A DNA stretch of 6,745 nucleotides, taken from Hyphomicrobium_A sp041659545. Lineage in GTDB: Bacteria > Pseudomonadota > Alphaproteobacteria > Rhizobiales > Hyphomicrobiaceae. Shown one piece after another: positions 1 through 5,852 of the stretch; position 1 is the stretch's first letter; every line of letters begins with the position of its first letter. A program made the translations under genes and the position numbers. Location of the stretch: NCBI GenBank assembly GCA_041659545.1, contig JBAZYB010000221.1:1-6745 (forward strand), given 5' to 3'. The notes beneath the pieces are model-generated. The model saw only the letters and a list, made by a program, of their open reading frames with translations. It did no database searches and was not told the DNA's origin.

Positions 1-131
1 GCCTACCCGCCTATCGCGGCAAGGAAGTCACCGAGGATGTGATCGATGGTCCGCAATCGGTCGTATTTGATGAGGCAGAGAACCGCCTCCACGTGCAGAA
101 GGCGATCCTCGCCTGGGGCCTAGGGGTATAG
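1..131 (+). CDS. argF: Ornithine carbamoyltransferase, 3' end only
   Basis: This is the C-terminal end of ornithine carbamoyltransferase, which joins carbamoyl phosphate and ornithine to give citrulline in cytoplasmic arginine synthesis. The reading frame has its first full codon at base 3 and gives 42 residues starting LPAYRGKEVTEDVIDG, followed by PQSVVFDEAENRLHVQKA and ending AWGLGV. This matches the end of the family: the HCLP motif whose Cys binds the ornithine side chain, then the conserved FDEAENR-H-QKA helix. The two bases before the first full codon (gc) fit a TGC cysteine codon of HCLP. The start and about 270 residues lie outside the window. Its TAG stop is 2 nt before the hslO ATG, so the two genes are very probably cotranscribed. 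Recognition is firm despite the short length. Confidence 0.93.
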   Translation, partial: LPAYRGKEVTEDVIDGPQSVVFDEAENRLHVQKAILAWGLGV

Positions 132-133
132 CG

Positions 134-1102
134 ATGGCAGATGCTACGGCGAAGTCGGAAACCACCCGCGCTGCGCCGAGCGATGACATCGTGCTGCCGT
201 TCCGCACCGTCACCTCTGGGGTCATCGGGCGCTTGGTCCGCCTCGGCCCCGCCATCGATGAGATCCTTTCGCACCACGCGGCCCCCGTAGCGGTTTCCCA
301 GGCTCTGGGCGAGGCTGTCGCGTTGACGGCCATGCTCGGCACCGCCCTCAAGATCGACGGTAAGCTGACGCTGCAGACCAAGTCGGATGGCTTGCTGGAC
401 TTTCTCGTTGTCAGCTTCGAACCGCCCGGCCGGCTGCGTGGCTATGCGCGCTACGACAAGCGGCGCGTTGTCGATGATGACGAGGTCGATCCAAGAATTC
501 TCTTGGGCGAGGGCCACCTCGCCATCACCATCGATCCCGGCGAAAACATGGAGCGCTATCAGGGCATCGTTGCGCTCGAGGGCGAAGGTATCGGCGAAGC
601 GGCACTGAACTACTTCCGTCAGTCCGAGCAGCTCCCGTCCTTCCTTCGGCTCGCCGTCGCCCGTCACTACACCGCGGGTGAGAACGGAGCGCCGGGGCGT
701 TGGCAATGGCGCGCCGGCGGCCTGATGATCCAGCATCTGGCCAGCGAGGGTGGCAACGAGGAGGCCGAACTGCCTCCCGAGGATGACGACCTCGGCGAAA
801 CCGAAGACGACTGGGAGCGCACGCGCATCCTCGCCTCTACCGTTGAGGATCACGAGCTTCTTGACCCGACGCTGCCGCCGGACCGGTTGCTCTACAGGCT
901 GTTCCACGAGGAGGGCGTGCGTGCATTTCCGCCGGCGCCCATCGAGGCATTCTGCCGTTGCTCGCGCGAGCGCGTCGCTGCGTTCCTCAACAGCTTCGGC
1001 GCCCGCGAATTGACCGATATGCGCGAGCCAGACGGCACGATCGCCGTCACGTGCGAGTTCTGCACGAAGACCTACCGCTTCGCCCCCGACGAGATCGCCT
1101 GA
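134..1102 (+). CDS. hslO: Hsp33 redox-regulated molecular chaperone
   Basis: Hsp33 is a cytoplasmic holdase that is off when its C-terminal cysteines bind zinc and switches on when oxidants such as HOCl form disulfides and release the zinc. The 322-residue product shows the family layout: a core (about 17-205, including YFRQSEQLPSF at 160-170), a linker, and the zinc domain with C274-x-C276 and C307-x2-C310. The 31-residue distance between the two pairs equals that of E. coli Hsp33. The linker at about 205-228 is strongly acidic and, with the N-terminal tail, makes the protein about 30 residues longer than the E. coli one; I believe this is common in alphaproteobacteria. The ATG lies 2 nt after the argF stop, and AGGGG at the end of argF can serve as ribosome binding site, so translational coupling with argF is likely. 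The end meets the cytochrome gene tail to tail. Confidence 0.95.
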   Translation: MADATAKSETTRAAPSDDIVLPFRTVTSGVIGRLVRLGPAIDEILSHHAAPVAVSQALGEAVALTAMLGTALKIDGKLTLQTKSDGLLDFLVVSFEPPGRLRGYARYDKRRVVDDDEVDPRILLGEGHLAITIDPGENMERYQGIVALEGEGIGEAALNYFRQSEQLPSFLRLAVARHYTAGENGAPGRWQWRAGGLMIQHLASEGGNEEAELPPEDDDLGETEDDWERTRILASTVEDHELLDPTLPPDRLLYRLFHEEGVRAFPPAPIEAFCRCSRERVAAFLNSFGARELTDMREPDGTIAVTCEFCTKTYRFAPDEIA

Positions 1103-1103
1103 C

Positions 1104-1490
1104 CTATTTTAAGGTCTTGAGGTAGGACACGATCATGGCGCGCTCCGACGCGTCCGCGATGCCGCCGAACGGCTTCATCGCATTTCCGTGCACGACCGTG
1201 TCCGGATTGGCGATGAATTTATCCAGATTGGCTTCGTCCCACGTGAGCCCTGAGCTCTGCATCGCTGACGAGAACTGATAGCCCTCGACCGAACCGGCTT
1301 TGCGGCCAACGACGCCATGCAGCGTCGGCCCAAGCCGGTTATCCCCTGCCTTGAATGAGTGACAGGTGCGGCAGGAATTGTTGAAAGCGATTTTTCCCGC
1401 ATCGCCTTCTTCCTCCGCAGCTGCCGCGGGAAGCGCTCCAACGATCATGAGAATGCCGATCAGTAGTGCGTGAAGGGCTGAAGGTTGCAC
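1104..1490 (-). CDS. Small exported class I cytochrome c (c2/c552-like)
   Basis: This encodes a 128-residue precursor of a soluble monoheme cytochrome c, a periplasmic electron carrier. A hydrophobic signal peptide covers about residues 7-21, with a likely cleavage after the AAAA stretch near residue 25. The heme site is C40-R-T-C43-H44. Other class I landmarks are LGP-LHGVVGR at 53-63, SGLTWDE at 80-86, and NAMKPFGG at 103-110, where M105 is the expected sixth heme ligand. The C-terminal helix ends YLKTLK. The start is GTG, chosen because GGAGG sits 6 nt upstream and the signal peptide begins directly after it. An in-frame ATG at codon 15 would cut into the hydrophobic core. The gene lies 84 nt after argE on the same strand, so cotranscription is possible. 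Its redox partner cannot be read from the context. Confidence 0.92.
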   Translation of the reverse strand: MQPSALHALLIGILMIVGALPAAAAEEEGDAGKIAFNNSCRTCHSFKAGDNRLGPTLHGVVGRKAGSVEGYQFSSAMQSSGLTWDEANLDKFIANPDTVVHGNAMKPFGGIADASERAMIVSYLKTLK

Positions 1491-1496
1491 TGGGAG

Positions 1497-1501
1497 CCTC
1501 C
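1497..1501 (-). promoter_or_regulatory. Ribosome binding site fixing a GTG start of the cytochrome c gene
   Basis: On the minus strand the sequence reads GGAGG, six bases before GTG. This is the best Shine-Dalgarno match in the neighbourhood and supports GTG rather than the internal ATG as the start. Confidence 0.75.
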
Positions 1502-1574
1502 GTATGCTGCGACTTTTCTGGTTGCAGTCATAAGTCGGCGCGCGTGCCGAAAGTTCCCATCGTGATCCCGCGCC

Positions 1575-2750
1575 TTACCGCACCGCCGAACCGTGCTCCG
1601 CCCAGTCGCCGAGACGTTCGAGAAATGCGGTGCACTTATCCAGCTGGTCTTTGGCAATCCACTCGTCGGCCGTGTGCGCTTGCGCGATGTCGCCCGGACC
1701 GATGACGACGGAGGGTGAGCCCGCCACCTGGAACAATCCAGCCTCCGTCGCATACGAAACCGCGTGCGTTTCATTCTGCCCGGCGAGCTTCAGCGCCAGC
1801 GCGACCGCCTCTGACGTCTCTCCAGCGGAATACGGCGGCACCTGATTGGCGATGGCGATATGGATGCCGGCCTCGGGTGCCACTCTCTGCATCTCCGGCA
1901 CGCAGACATTGGAAGCAAACGTGCGGATGCGCCTGTCGATGGCGGTGATGTCGACGCCCGGAATGGCACGCACGTCGAAGTCGATCAGGCAGGAGACAGG
2001 AACGATGTTGGTCGCCGTCCCACCGTCGATGCGCGTCACCTGCAGCGTCGCATAGGGCGGATCAAATCGCGGGTTCTGCGGCCGCAGCTTGAGTTCGTGC
2101 TCTATGTCGGACAGCTCGCGCAGCAGCTTTCCCGCCACCGCGATGGCATTGACGCCCAGCGGCGCCATGCTCGAATGGGCCGCGCGCCCCTTCACCTCGA
2201 TGTGCCAGCGCACCGGCCCCTTGTGGGAATCGACGACGCTCATCGATGTCGGCTCGCCGACGAAAACCATCCGTGGCTTGATGAGCCGGCTGCCGAACGC
2301 GGCAATCATCGGACGCACGCCCAGACAGCCGATTTCCTCGTCGTAGGAGAACGCCAGGTGGATCGGCACCGTCAGCCGCCGCGATACATAATCAGGAACT
2401 GCGGCCAGCGCGCAGGCGACGAAACCTTTCATGTCGGCGGTGCCGCGCCCGTACAGCTTCCCGTCGCGCTCGGTCACCACGAACGGATCGGACGTCCACG
2501 CCTGCCCATCTACGGGGACGACGTCGGTATGCCCCGAGAGCGCCACGCCCGGCGTCTCCCGCGGACCGATCGTTGCAAAGAGGCTCGCCTTGCGGCCGTC
2601 GGCGTTGGGCACGATCTCGCTCACCACGCCGTGCTGCAGGAGATAATCCTCCACAAAGCGAATGAGTGGCATGTTGGGCTTGTGGCTCGTCGTATCGAAG
2701 CCGACGAGGCGTGCAAGTAGCTCCTGAGCGGAGTAGCTCGGACCCTTCAT
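1575..2750 (-). CDS. argE: Acetylornithine deacetylase, M20 metallopeptidase family
   Basis: ArgE hydrolyses N2-acetyl-L-ornithine to ornithine and acetate in arginine synthesis, using two metal ions in the cytoplasm. The 391-residue product has all M20 landmarks. SGHTDVVP holds metal ligand H74 with D76. GRGTADMKG holds bridging D106. DEE at 137-139 gives the general base E138 and ligand E139. VGEPT holds E166, AAHSS in the dimerisation domain holds H192, and QAHTADEW holds the last ligand H359. Length and motif wording (GEPTSM, GTADMKGF) fit the ArgE branch better than the DapE or carboxypeptidase G2 branches, but members of this family are often mis-assigned by substrate. The ATG is 10 nt after the apaG stop and its own ribosome binding site is weak (GCGAG), which points to translation coupled to apaG. 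The argF tail lies about 1.4 kb away on the other strand. Confidence 0.88.
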   Translation of the reverse strand: MKGPSYSAQELLARLVGFDTTSHKPNMPLIRFVEDYLLQHGVVSEIVPNADGRKASLFATIGPRETPGVALSGHTDVVPVDGQAWTSDPFVVTERDGKLYGRGTADMKGFVACALAAVPDYVSRRLTVPIHLAFSYDEEIGCLGVRPMIAAFGSRLIKPRMVFVGEPTSMSVVDSHKGPVRWHIEVKGRAAHSSMAPLGVNAIAVAGKLLRELSDIEHELKLRPQNPRFDPPYATLQVTRIDGGTATNIVPVSCLIDFDVRAIPGVDITAIDRRIRTFASNVCVPEMQRVAPEAGIHIAIANQVPPYSAGETSEAVALALKLAGQNETHAVSYATEAGLFQVAGSPSVVIGPGDIAQAHTADEWIAKDQLDKCTAFLERLGDWAEHGSAVR

Positions 2751-2760
2751 GATTGGCTCG

Positions 2761-3153
2761 CTAGTTGAGGCTGCGCAGCGTGAATGGGCTGTCGAGCGAG
2801 AAGGCAGGAATGGCGACGTCGAACAACTCGCCCTTCTCGTCGGTCATCTGGTAGCTGCCCACCATGATGCCAGATGGCGTGCGCAGCGGACACCCCGACG
2901 TATAGCTGAACGAGCTGCCCGGCTGGATTACCGGCGTCTCCCCCACGACTCCAGGGCCGCGCACCTCCTGCGTCACGCCCACACCATCGGTGATCAGCCA
3001 GACGCGCGAGCGCAGTTGCACGGCCTCGTCGCCCTCGTTGGCGATATCGATGGTGTACGCCCACAGGAACTTGCTCTCCTCCGGAGAAGACTGATCCTCC
3101 AGGTACTGCGGCGTGACGCTGATGCGAATGCCGCGGGTCACAGCTTCGTACAT
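2761..3153 (-). CDS. apaG: ApaG domain protein
   Basis: ApaG is a small single-domain cytoplasmic protein with a fibronectin-type III-like beta sandwich. Mutants of the Salmonella gene (corD) are linked to Co2+ resistance and Mg2+ efflux, but its biochemical role is unsettled, so the name 'Co2+/Mg2+ efflux protein' should be read with care. The 130-residue product starts MYEAVTRGIRISVTPQYLED and has the signature GPGVVG at 66-71, PGSSFSYTSGCPL at 78-90 and GIMVGSYQM at 95-103. I chose the ATG at 3153 because AAGGAG lies 10 nt upstream, the length is normal for ApaG, and the in-frame extension to a GTG at 3216 adds only an Arg-rich stretch that would overlap the likely promoter. The gene follows metZ by 86 nt and precedes argE by 10 nt. 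Confidence 0.93.
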   Translation of the reverse strand: MYEAVTRGIRISVTPQYLEDQSSPEESKFLWAYTIDIANEGDEAVQLRSRVWLITDGVGVTQEVRGPGVVGETPVIQPGSSFSYTSGCPLRTPSGIMVGSYQMTDEKGELFDVAIPAFSLDSPFTLRSLN

Positions 3154-3163
3154 GCGGGCGTAG

Positions 3164-3169
3164 CTCCTT
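3164..3169 (-). promoter_or_regulatory. Ribosome binding site deciding the apaG start
   Basis: The minus strand reads AAGGAG, ten bases before the ATG at 3153. No comparable site precedes the alternative GTG at 3216. Confidence 0.75.
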
Positions 3170-3196
3170 GCACCGGCAGTGGTGCGACGGCGGCGA

Positions 3197-3224
3197 ATAC
3201 TAAGCGCGCCGCGCACTCGGTCAA
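3197..3224 (-). promoter_or_regulatory. Candidate sigma70-type promoter for apaG-argE
   Basis: On the minus strand TTGACC (five of six consensus bases) is followed after 16 bases by TAGTAT (four of six). Transcription would start near 3190 and leave a leader of about 37 bases before the apaG ATG. It begins about 15 bases after the metZ stop, so apaG-argE could be expressed without SAM control of metZ. The call rests on hexamer resemblance and position only. Confidence 0.45.
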
Positions 3225-3239
3225 TGACGCAGGAGCCGA

Positions 3240-4451
3240 TTAGCCGCGGGTTGCCGCAAGCCCGGCGTCAAGATCGGCAGCGAGATCCTCGAAGGCTTCC
3301 AGGCCAACCGACAGACGCAACAGCCCGTCACCGATGCCAAGTTCCGCCCGCGCCTCCGGGCCGATACGGTGATGCGTTGTCGTTGCCGGATGCGTAATCA
3401 GCGACTTGGCGTCCCCGAGATTGTTGGAGATCTTGATCAGCCGCAGGGCGTTCTGCAGCGCGAACGCCGCCGCTTTGCCGCCTTTTACCTCGAACGCGAT
3501 CATCTGTCCGCCACCGCTCATCTGCCGCTTGATGATCTCCGCCTGCGGGTGGTCGGGCCGGCCGCAGTAAAGCACCCGCGCAACTTCCGGCTGCGACGCG
3601 AGATGATCGGCGATGCGCGCCGCCGTCGCCACCTGTGCACGCACGCGCACCGGCATGGTCTCCAGGCCCTTCAGCATCACCCAGGCATTGAACGGGCTCA
3701 TCGTCGGGCCGGTCTGGCGCAGGTACTCCTGCAAATGGTTCACCACGTAATCCTTCGATCCGAGGATGGCGCCGCCCAGGCAGCGCCCTTGCCCATCGAT
3801 GTGCTTGGTCGCCGAGTAGACGACCACGTCTGCGCCAAGCTTCAGCGGACGCTGCAGCAGCGGCGTTGCGAACACATTGTCGACGACGACGATGGCGCCG
3901 ATCTCCTTCGCCAGCTTGGAAACCGCGGCGATATCGACGATCTCCAGTGTCGGGTTCGAAGGCGTCTCGAAGAAGAACAGCTTCGTATTCGGCCGAATGG
4001 CCTGCTTCCAGGCGTCCAGGTCCCGGCCATCGACGAGCGTCGAGGCAATGCCGTAGCGCGGCGCCAATGTCTCGACGACATACCGGCAGGCGCCGAACAG
4101 GGCCCGAGCCGAGACGATATGGTCGCCAGCCTTGAGGTAAGACAGCACCGCGGCATTCACAGCCGCCATGCCGCTCGCCGTCGCCCGCGCTTCCTCAGCG
4201 CCTTCGAGCAGGCGAATGCGCTCCTCGAACATGGCAACGGTCGGATTGCCGAAGCGGCTGTACTGGAACCCAGGATCTTCGTTCTTGAAGCGTGCCTCGG
4301 CCTGCTCGGCGTTGGCGTAGACGAACCCTTGCGTCAGGAACATCGCCTCCGAGGTCTCGCCGAACTGCGAGCGCAGGCTGCCGCCATGCACAAGCTGCGT
4401 CTCGGGGGACCACGTTTCGGGGTTCGCGGGGGTGTCGTTCTTGCTCGCCAT
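3240..4451 (-). CDS. metZ: O-succinylhomoserine sulfhydrylase
   Basis: MetZ is a pyridoxal-phosphate enzyme of the Cys/Met metabolism family. It replaces the succinyl group of O-succinylhomoserine with sulfide to give homocysteine, bypassing cystathionine in methionine synthesis. The 403-residue product shows YSRFGNPT at 64-71, the phosphate loop SGMAA at 93-97, TPSNPTLE at 163-170, D191 of DNVFATP binding the cofactor ring nitrogen, the Schiff-base K216 in YSATKHIDGQGR (wording typical of MetZ rather than MetB), HPATTTH at 354-360, and R379 of LLRLSVGLE for the substrate carboxylate. I chose the ATG at 4451 because GGAGG lies 9 nt upstream. A TTG at 4514 would lengthen the protein by 21 residues into the leader, overlapping the hairpin. 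A SAM-II riboswitch upstream independently supports a methionine-pathway role. O-acetylhomoserine as substrate cannot be excluded. Confidence 0.93.
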   Translation of the reverse strand: MASKNDTPANPETWSPETQLVHGGSLRSQFGETSEAMFLTQGFVYANAEQAEARFKNEDPGFQYSRFGNPTVAMFEERIRLLEGAEEARATASGMAAVNAAVLSYLKAGDHIVSARALFGACRYVVETLAPRYGIASTLVDGRDLDAWKQAIRPNTKLFFFETPSNPTLEIVDIAAVSKLAKEIGAIVVVDNVFATPLLQRPLKLGADVVVYSATKHIDGQGRCLGGAILGSKDYVVNHLQEYLRQTGPTMSPFNAWVMLKGLETMPVRVRAQVATAARIADHLASQPEVARVLYCGRPDHPQAEIIKRQMSGGGQMIAFEVKGGKAAAFALQNALRLIKISNNLGDAKSLITHPATTTHHRIGPEARAELGIGDGLLRLSVGLEAFEDLAADLDAGLAATRG

Positions 4452-4460
4452 GCGCACTTT

Positions 4461-4465
4461 CCTCC
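4461..4465 (-). promoter_or_regulatory. Ribosome binding site of metZ
   Basis: The minus strand reads GGAGG, nine bases before the ATG at 4451, and decides this start over an upstream TTG. It lies about 17 bases downstream of the T run of the leader hairpin and well outside the SAM-II aptamer, so the aptamer does not directly cover it. Confidence 0.75.
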
Positions 4466-4481
4466 AGGCTCTTGGCCCATG

Positions 4482-4541
4482 AAAAATCCCGGCCAGCCAA
4501 GGCGCAGCTCGCAAAAGAATAGCCGCGCCAAAGCTCCGGGA
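4482..4541 (-). terminator. Terminator-like hairpin in the metZ leader, downstream of SAM-II
   Basis: On the minus strand TCCCGG (4541-4536) can pair with CCGGGA (4492-4487), which is followed directly by TTTTT (4486-4482). The stem continues inward: AGC (4535-4533) with GCT (4497-4495) across a GG bulge, a 3x3 internal loop, then GGCGC (4529-4525) with GCGCC (4505-4501), closing a 19-base loop. That gives 14 pairs, mostly GC, and a T run, as expected for an intrinsic terminator. It lies between the aptamer and the ribosome binding site, the usual place for an attenuator. The bulge and internal loop make it less than ideal, and no folding energy was computed. Confidence 0.55.
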
Positions 4542-4550
4542 TGCGCACGG

Positions 4551-4604
4551 CCCTTTTAGCGAATTGTTTTACGTGGCTGCAAGCCGGCCGGCCAAATGAC
4601 CACG
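4551..4604 (-). ncRNA. SAM-II riboswitch (S-adenosylmethionine aptamer) upstream of metZ
   Basis: The minus strand has the compact SAM-II layout. The P1 stem is CGTGG (4604-4600) with CCACG (4576-4572). The loop contains TCATTTG and then CCGGCTTGCAG just before the 3' strand of P1. A linker TAAAACAATTC is followed by the hallmark GCTAAAAGGG (4560-4551), which pairs back into the loop as the pseudoknot that holds SAM. These segments agree base for base with the conserved parts of the class as I remember them from alphaproteobacterial metA/metX/metZ leaders. SAM binding is expected to lower metZ expression. The aptamer ends about 100 bases before the metZ ATG, leaving room for the terminator-like hairpin. 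Confidence 0.93.
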
Positions 4605-4618
4605 GGGTAGAATCGGGG

Positions 4619-4646
4619 ATTACTCCCGCTTCAAGCTTGGCGTCAA
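4619..4646 (-). promoter_or_regulatory. Candidate promoter of the SAM-II/metZ transcript
   Basis: On the minus strand TTGACG (five of six consensus bases) is followed after 16 bases by AGTAAT (four of six, including TAAT). A start near 4612 would place the SAM-II P1 stem about eight bases into the RNA, so position strongly favours this call even though the -10 is imperfect. Confidence 0.5.
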
Positions 4647-4700
4647 GGCCTGCTTGCTCTAGAGCGACAAGCTGCGCTCGCCAGCGAGGACTTATCGAGG

Positions 4701-5762
4701 ATGGCTAAGCCAGAGGTTAAAGCTCAAACCGCCCATTCCACGGCATCCGAGGGCATTTTGCCGTCGCAGGCCATAGAGGCGCTGATTGCCGCTGGCGCCG
4801 TGCAACTCGCCGAGCCGCTCGTCGCCAACCAGCTGCAACCTGCCAGCCTCGATTTGCGCCTGGGTAATTTGGCCTACCGCATCCGTGCGAGCTTTCTTCC
4901 CGGCCGGGGCGAGAAGGTCGCCACCAAGCTCGACGAGCTCAAAATGCACGCCATCGACCTGTCGCATGGCGCCGTCCTCGAAACCGGCTGCGTCTATGTG
5001 GTCCCGCTGCTCGAAGCGCTGACCTTGCCCGGCGATCTATGCGCCATCACCAACCCAAAAAGCTCCACCGGCCGCCTCGACGTCTTCACCCGCGTCATCG
5101 CCGACGGTGTCTCCGCCTTCGACCAGATACCCGCCGGGTACAGCGGCCCGCTCTATGCCGAAATCTGCCCACAGACTTTCCCCGTCGTGGTGCGCAAGGG
5201 ATCGCGCCTGTCGCAGATTCGCTTTCGCGCCGGTGGCAGTGAACCCACACCCGTTCAAGACATCGCCCTGTCGGTTGACCTCGCCGGCGGCGCCGACGGT
5301 CTCGTCGGCTACCGCGCCAAGCGCCACACGGGCGTGGTGGACGTCGATCAGGTCGGCGCCTGCCCCAAGCTCGACTATTGGGAGCCGATTTATGTGCGCG
5401 ATAAAAAGCGCCTCATCCTCGATCCCGACCAGTTCTACATCCTCGCCTCCAAGGAGGCGGTACACGTCCCGCCCGACCAGGCAGCCGAAATGGTCCCATT
5501 CAACCCGCTCGTCGGTGAGTTCCGTGTCCACTACGCCGGCTTCTTCGATCCCGGCTTCGGCCATGTCGAGGCCGGCGGCGAGGGCTCGCGAGCGGTGCTC
5601 GAGGTGCGCTCGCACAAAGTGCCCTTCATTCTCGAGGACGGGCAGATCATCGGCCGCCTCATCTATGAGCGCCTGACCGAGGACCCCAAGCTTCTCTATG
5701 GTCGCGACCTCGCCTCGCACTATCAGGCGCAGGGCCTCAAGCTCTCCAAGCACTTCAAGTAA
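4701..5762 (+). CDS. Double-length dCTP deaminase-like protein
   Basis: dCTP deaminase (Dcd) converts dCTP to dUTP, feeding dTMP synthesis. This 353-residue protein is nearly twice the length of E. coli Dcd (193) and reads as two copies of the Dcd/dUTPase fold, a layout annotated in other alphaproteobacteria as 2'-deoxycytidine 5'-triphosphate deaminase. The first half has LQPASLDLRLG at 45-55, KSSTGRLDV at 120-128, GYSGPLYAE at 146-154 and GSRLSQIRF at 167-175. S121, R125 and E154 align with catalytic S111, R115 and E138 of E. coli. The second half (about 211-353) has FFDPGFG at 281-287, VLEVRSH at 299-305 with E301, GQIIGRLIYERL at 314-325 and an HYQAQG tail like the E. coli YRNQQG lid, but lacks the Ser and Arg. 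The ATG has GAGGA 10 nt upstream. It is divergent from metZ. A TAGAAT at 4608-4613 could be its -10, but I see no good -35. Confidence 0.85.
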   Translation: MAKPEVKAQTAHSTASEGILPSQAIEALIAAGAVQLAEPLVANQLQPASLDLRLGNLAYRIRASFLPGRGEKVATKLDELKMHAIDLSHGAVLETGCVYVVPLLEALTLPGDLCAITNPKSSTGRLDVFTRVIADGVSAFDQIPAGYSGPLYAEICPQTFPVVVRKGSRLSQIRFRAGGSEPTPVQDIALSVDLAGGADGLVGYRAKRHTGVVDVDQVGACPKLDYWEPIYVRDKKRLILDPDQFYILASKEAVHVPPDQAAEMVPFNPLVGEFRVHYAGFFDPGFGHVEAGGEGSRAVLEVRSHKVPFILEDGQIIGRLIYERLTEDPKLLYGRDLASHYQAQGLKLSKHFK

Positions 5763-5838
5763 GTGCCACTTCGGGCCCGCGGGGTCGCAGCGTTGCGTAG
5801 GTGCCTACAACTCGCCGTTCGTTAAGCGGCCTGCGTTA

Positions 5839-5852
5839 GCATGCCGGCATGC
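5839..5852. repeat. Perfect 14-bp palindrome over the start codon
   Basis: GCATGCCGGCATGC reads the same on both strands and includes the ATG of the small membrane protein gene. It could be an operator for a dimeric regulator or a site that affects initiation, or chance. Confidence 0.6.

Noticed and set aside
11..907. Long minus-strand open frame opposite hslO
   Set aside because: It is antisense to a well-recognised gene, has no family likeness, and is rich in Arg/Gly/Ala as expected of shadow frames in GC-rich DNA.
1101..1116. GACCT/AGGTC inverted repeat between the convergent hslO and cytochrome genes as a terminator
   Set aside because: The stem is only five pairs with a six-base loop and no real T run on either strand.
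1535..1550. TCGGC/GCCGA dyad after argE as a terminator
   Set aside because: It is a five-pair stem followed by mixed sequence rather than a T run, and could arise by chance in GC-rich DNA.
1553..1557. GGAAC on the minus strand as the -35 of an EcfG-type stress promoter for the cytochrome gene
   Set aside because: No CGTT-like -10 element occurs at the required distance.
1860..2720. Long plus-strand open frame opposite argE
   Set aside because: All M20 motifs are in the minus-strand frame. The antisense product is His/Arg-rich and resembles nothing.
4452..4514. N-terminal extension of metZ from a TTG
   Set aside because: It overlaps the leader hairpin, lacks a ribosome binding site, and adds residues not needed by the family. 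The ATG at 4451 has GGAGG at normal distance.
3369..4559. Long plus-strand open frame opposite metZ, 396 codons
   Set aside because: It is a shadow of metZ, with Arg-rich composition, no plausible start signal, and it runs into the SAM-II region.
5037..5753. Minus-strand open frame opposite the deaminase gene
   Set aside because: It is antisense to a gene with clear Dcd motifs and its composition is typical of a mirror frame.
5772..5783. Overlapping palindromes CGGGCCCG and CCCGCGGG after the deaminase gene
   Set aside because: They are short GC-only palindromes with no loop or T run, expected by chance at this composition.
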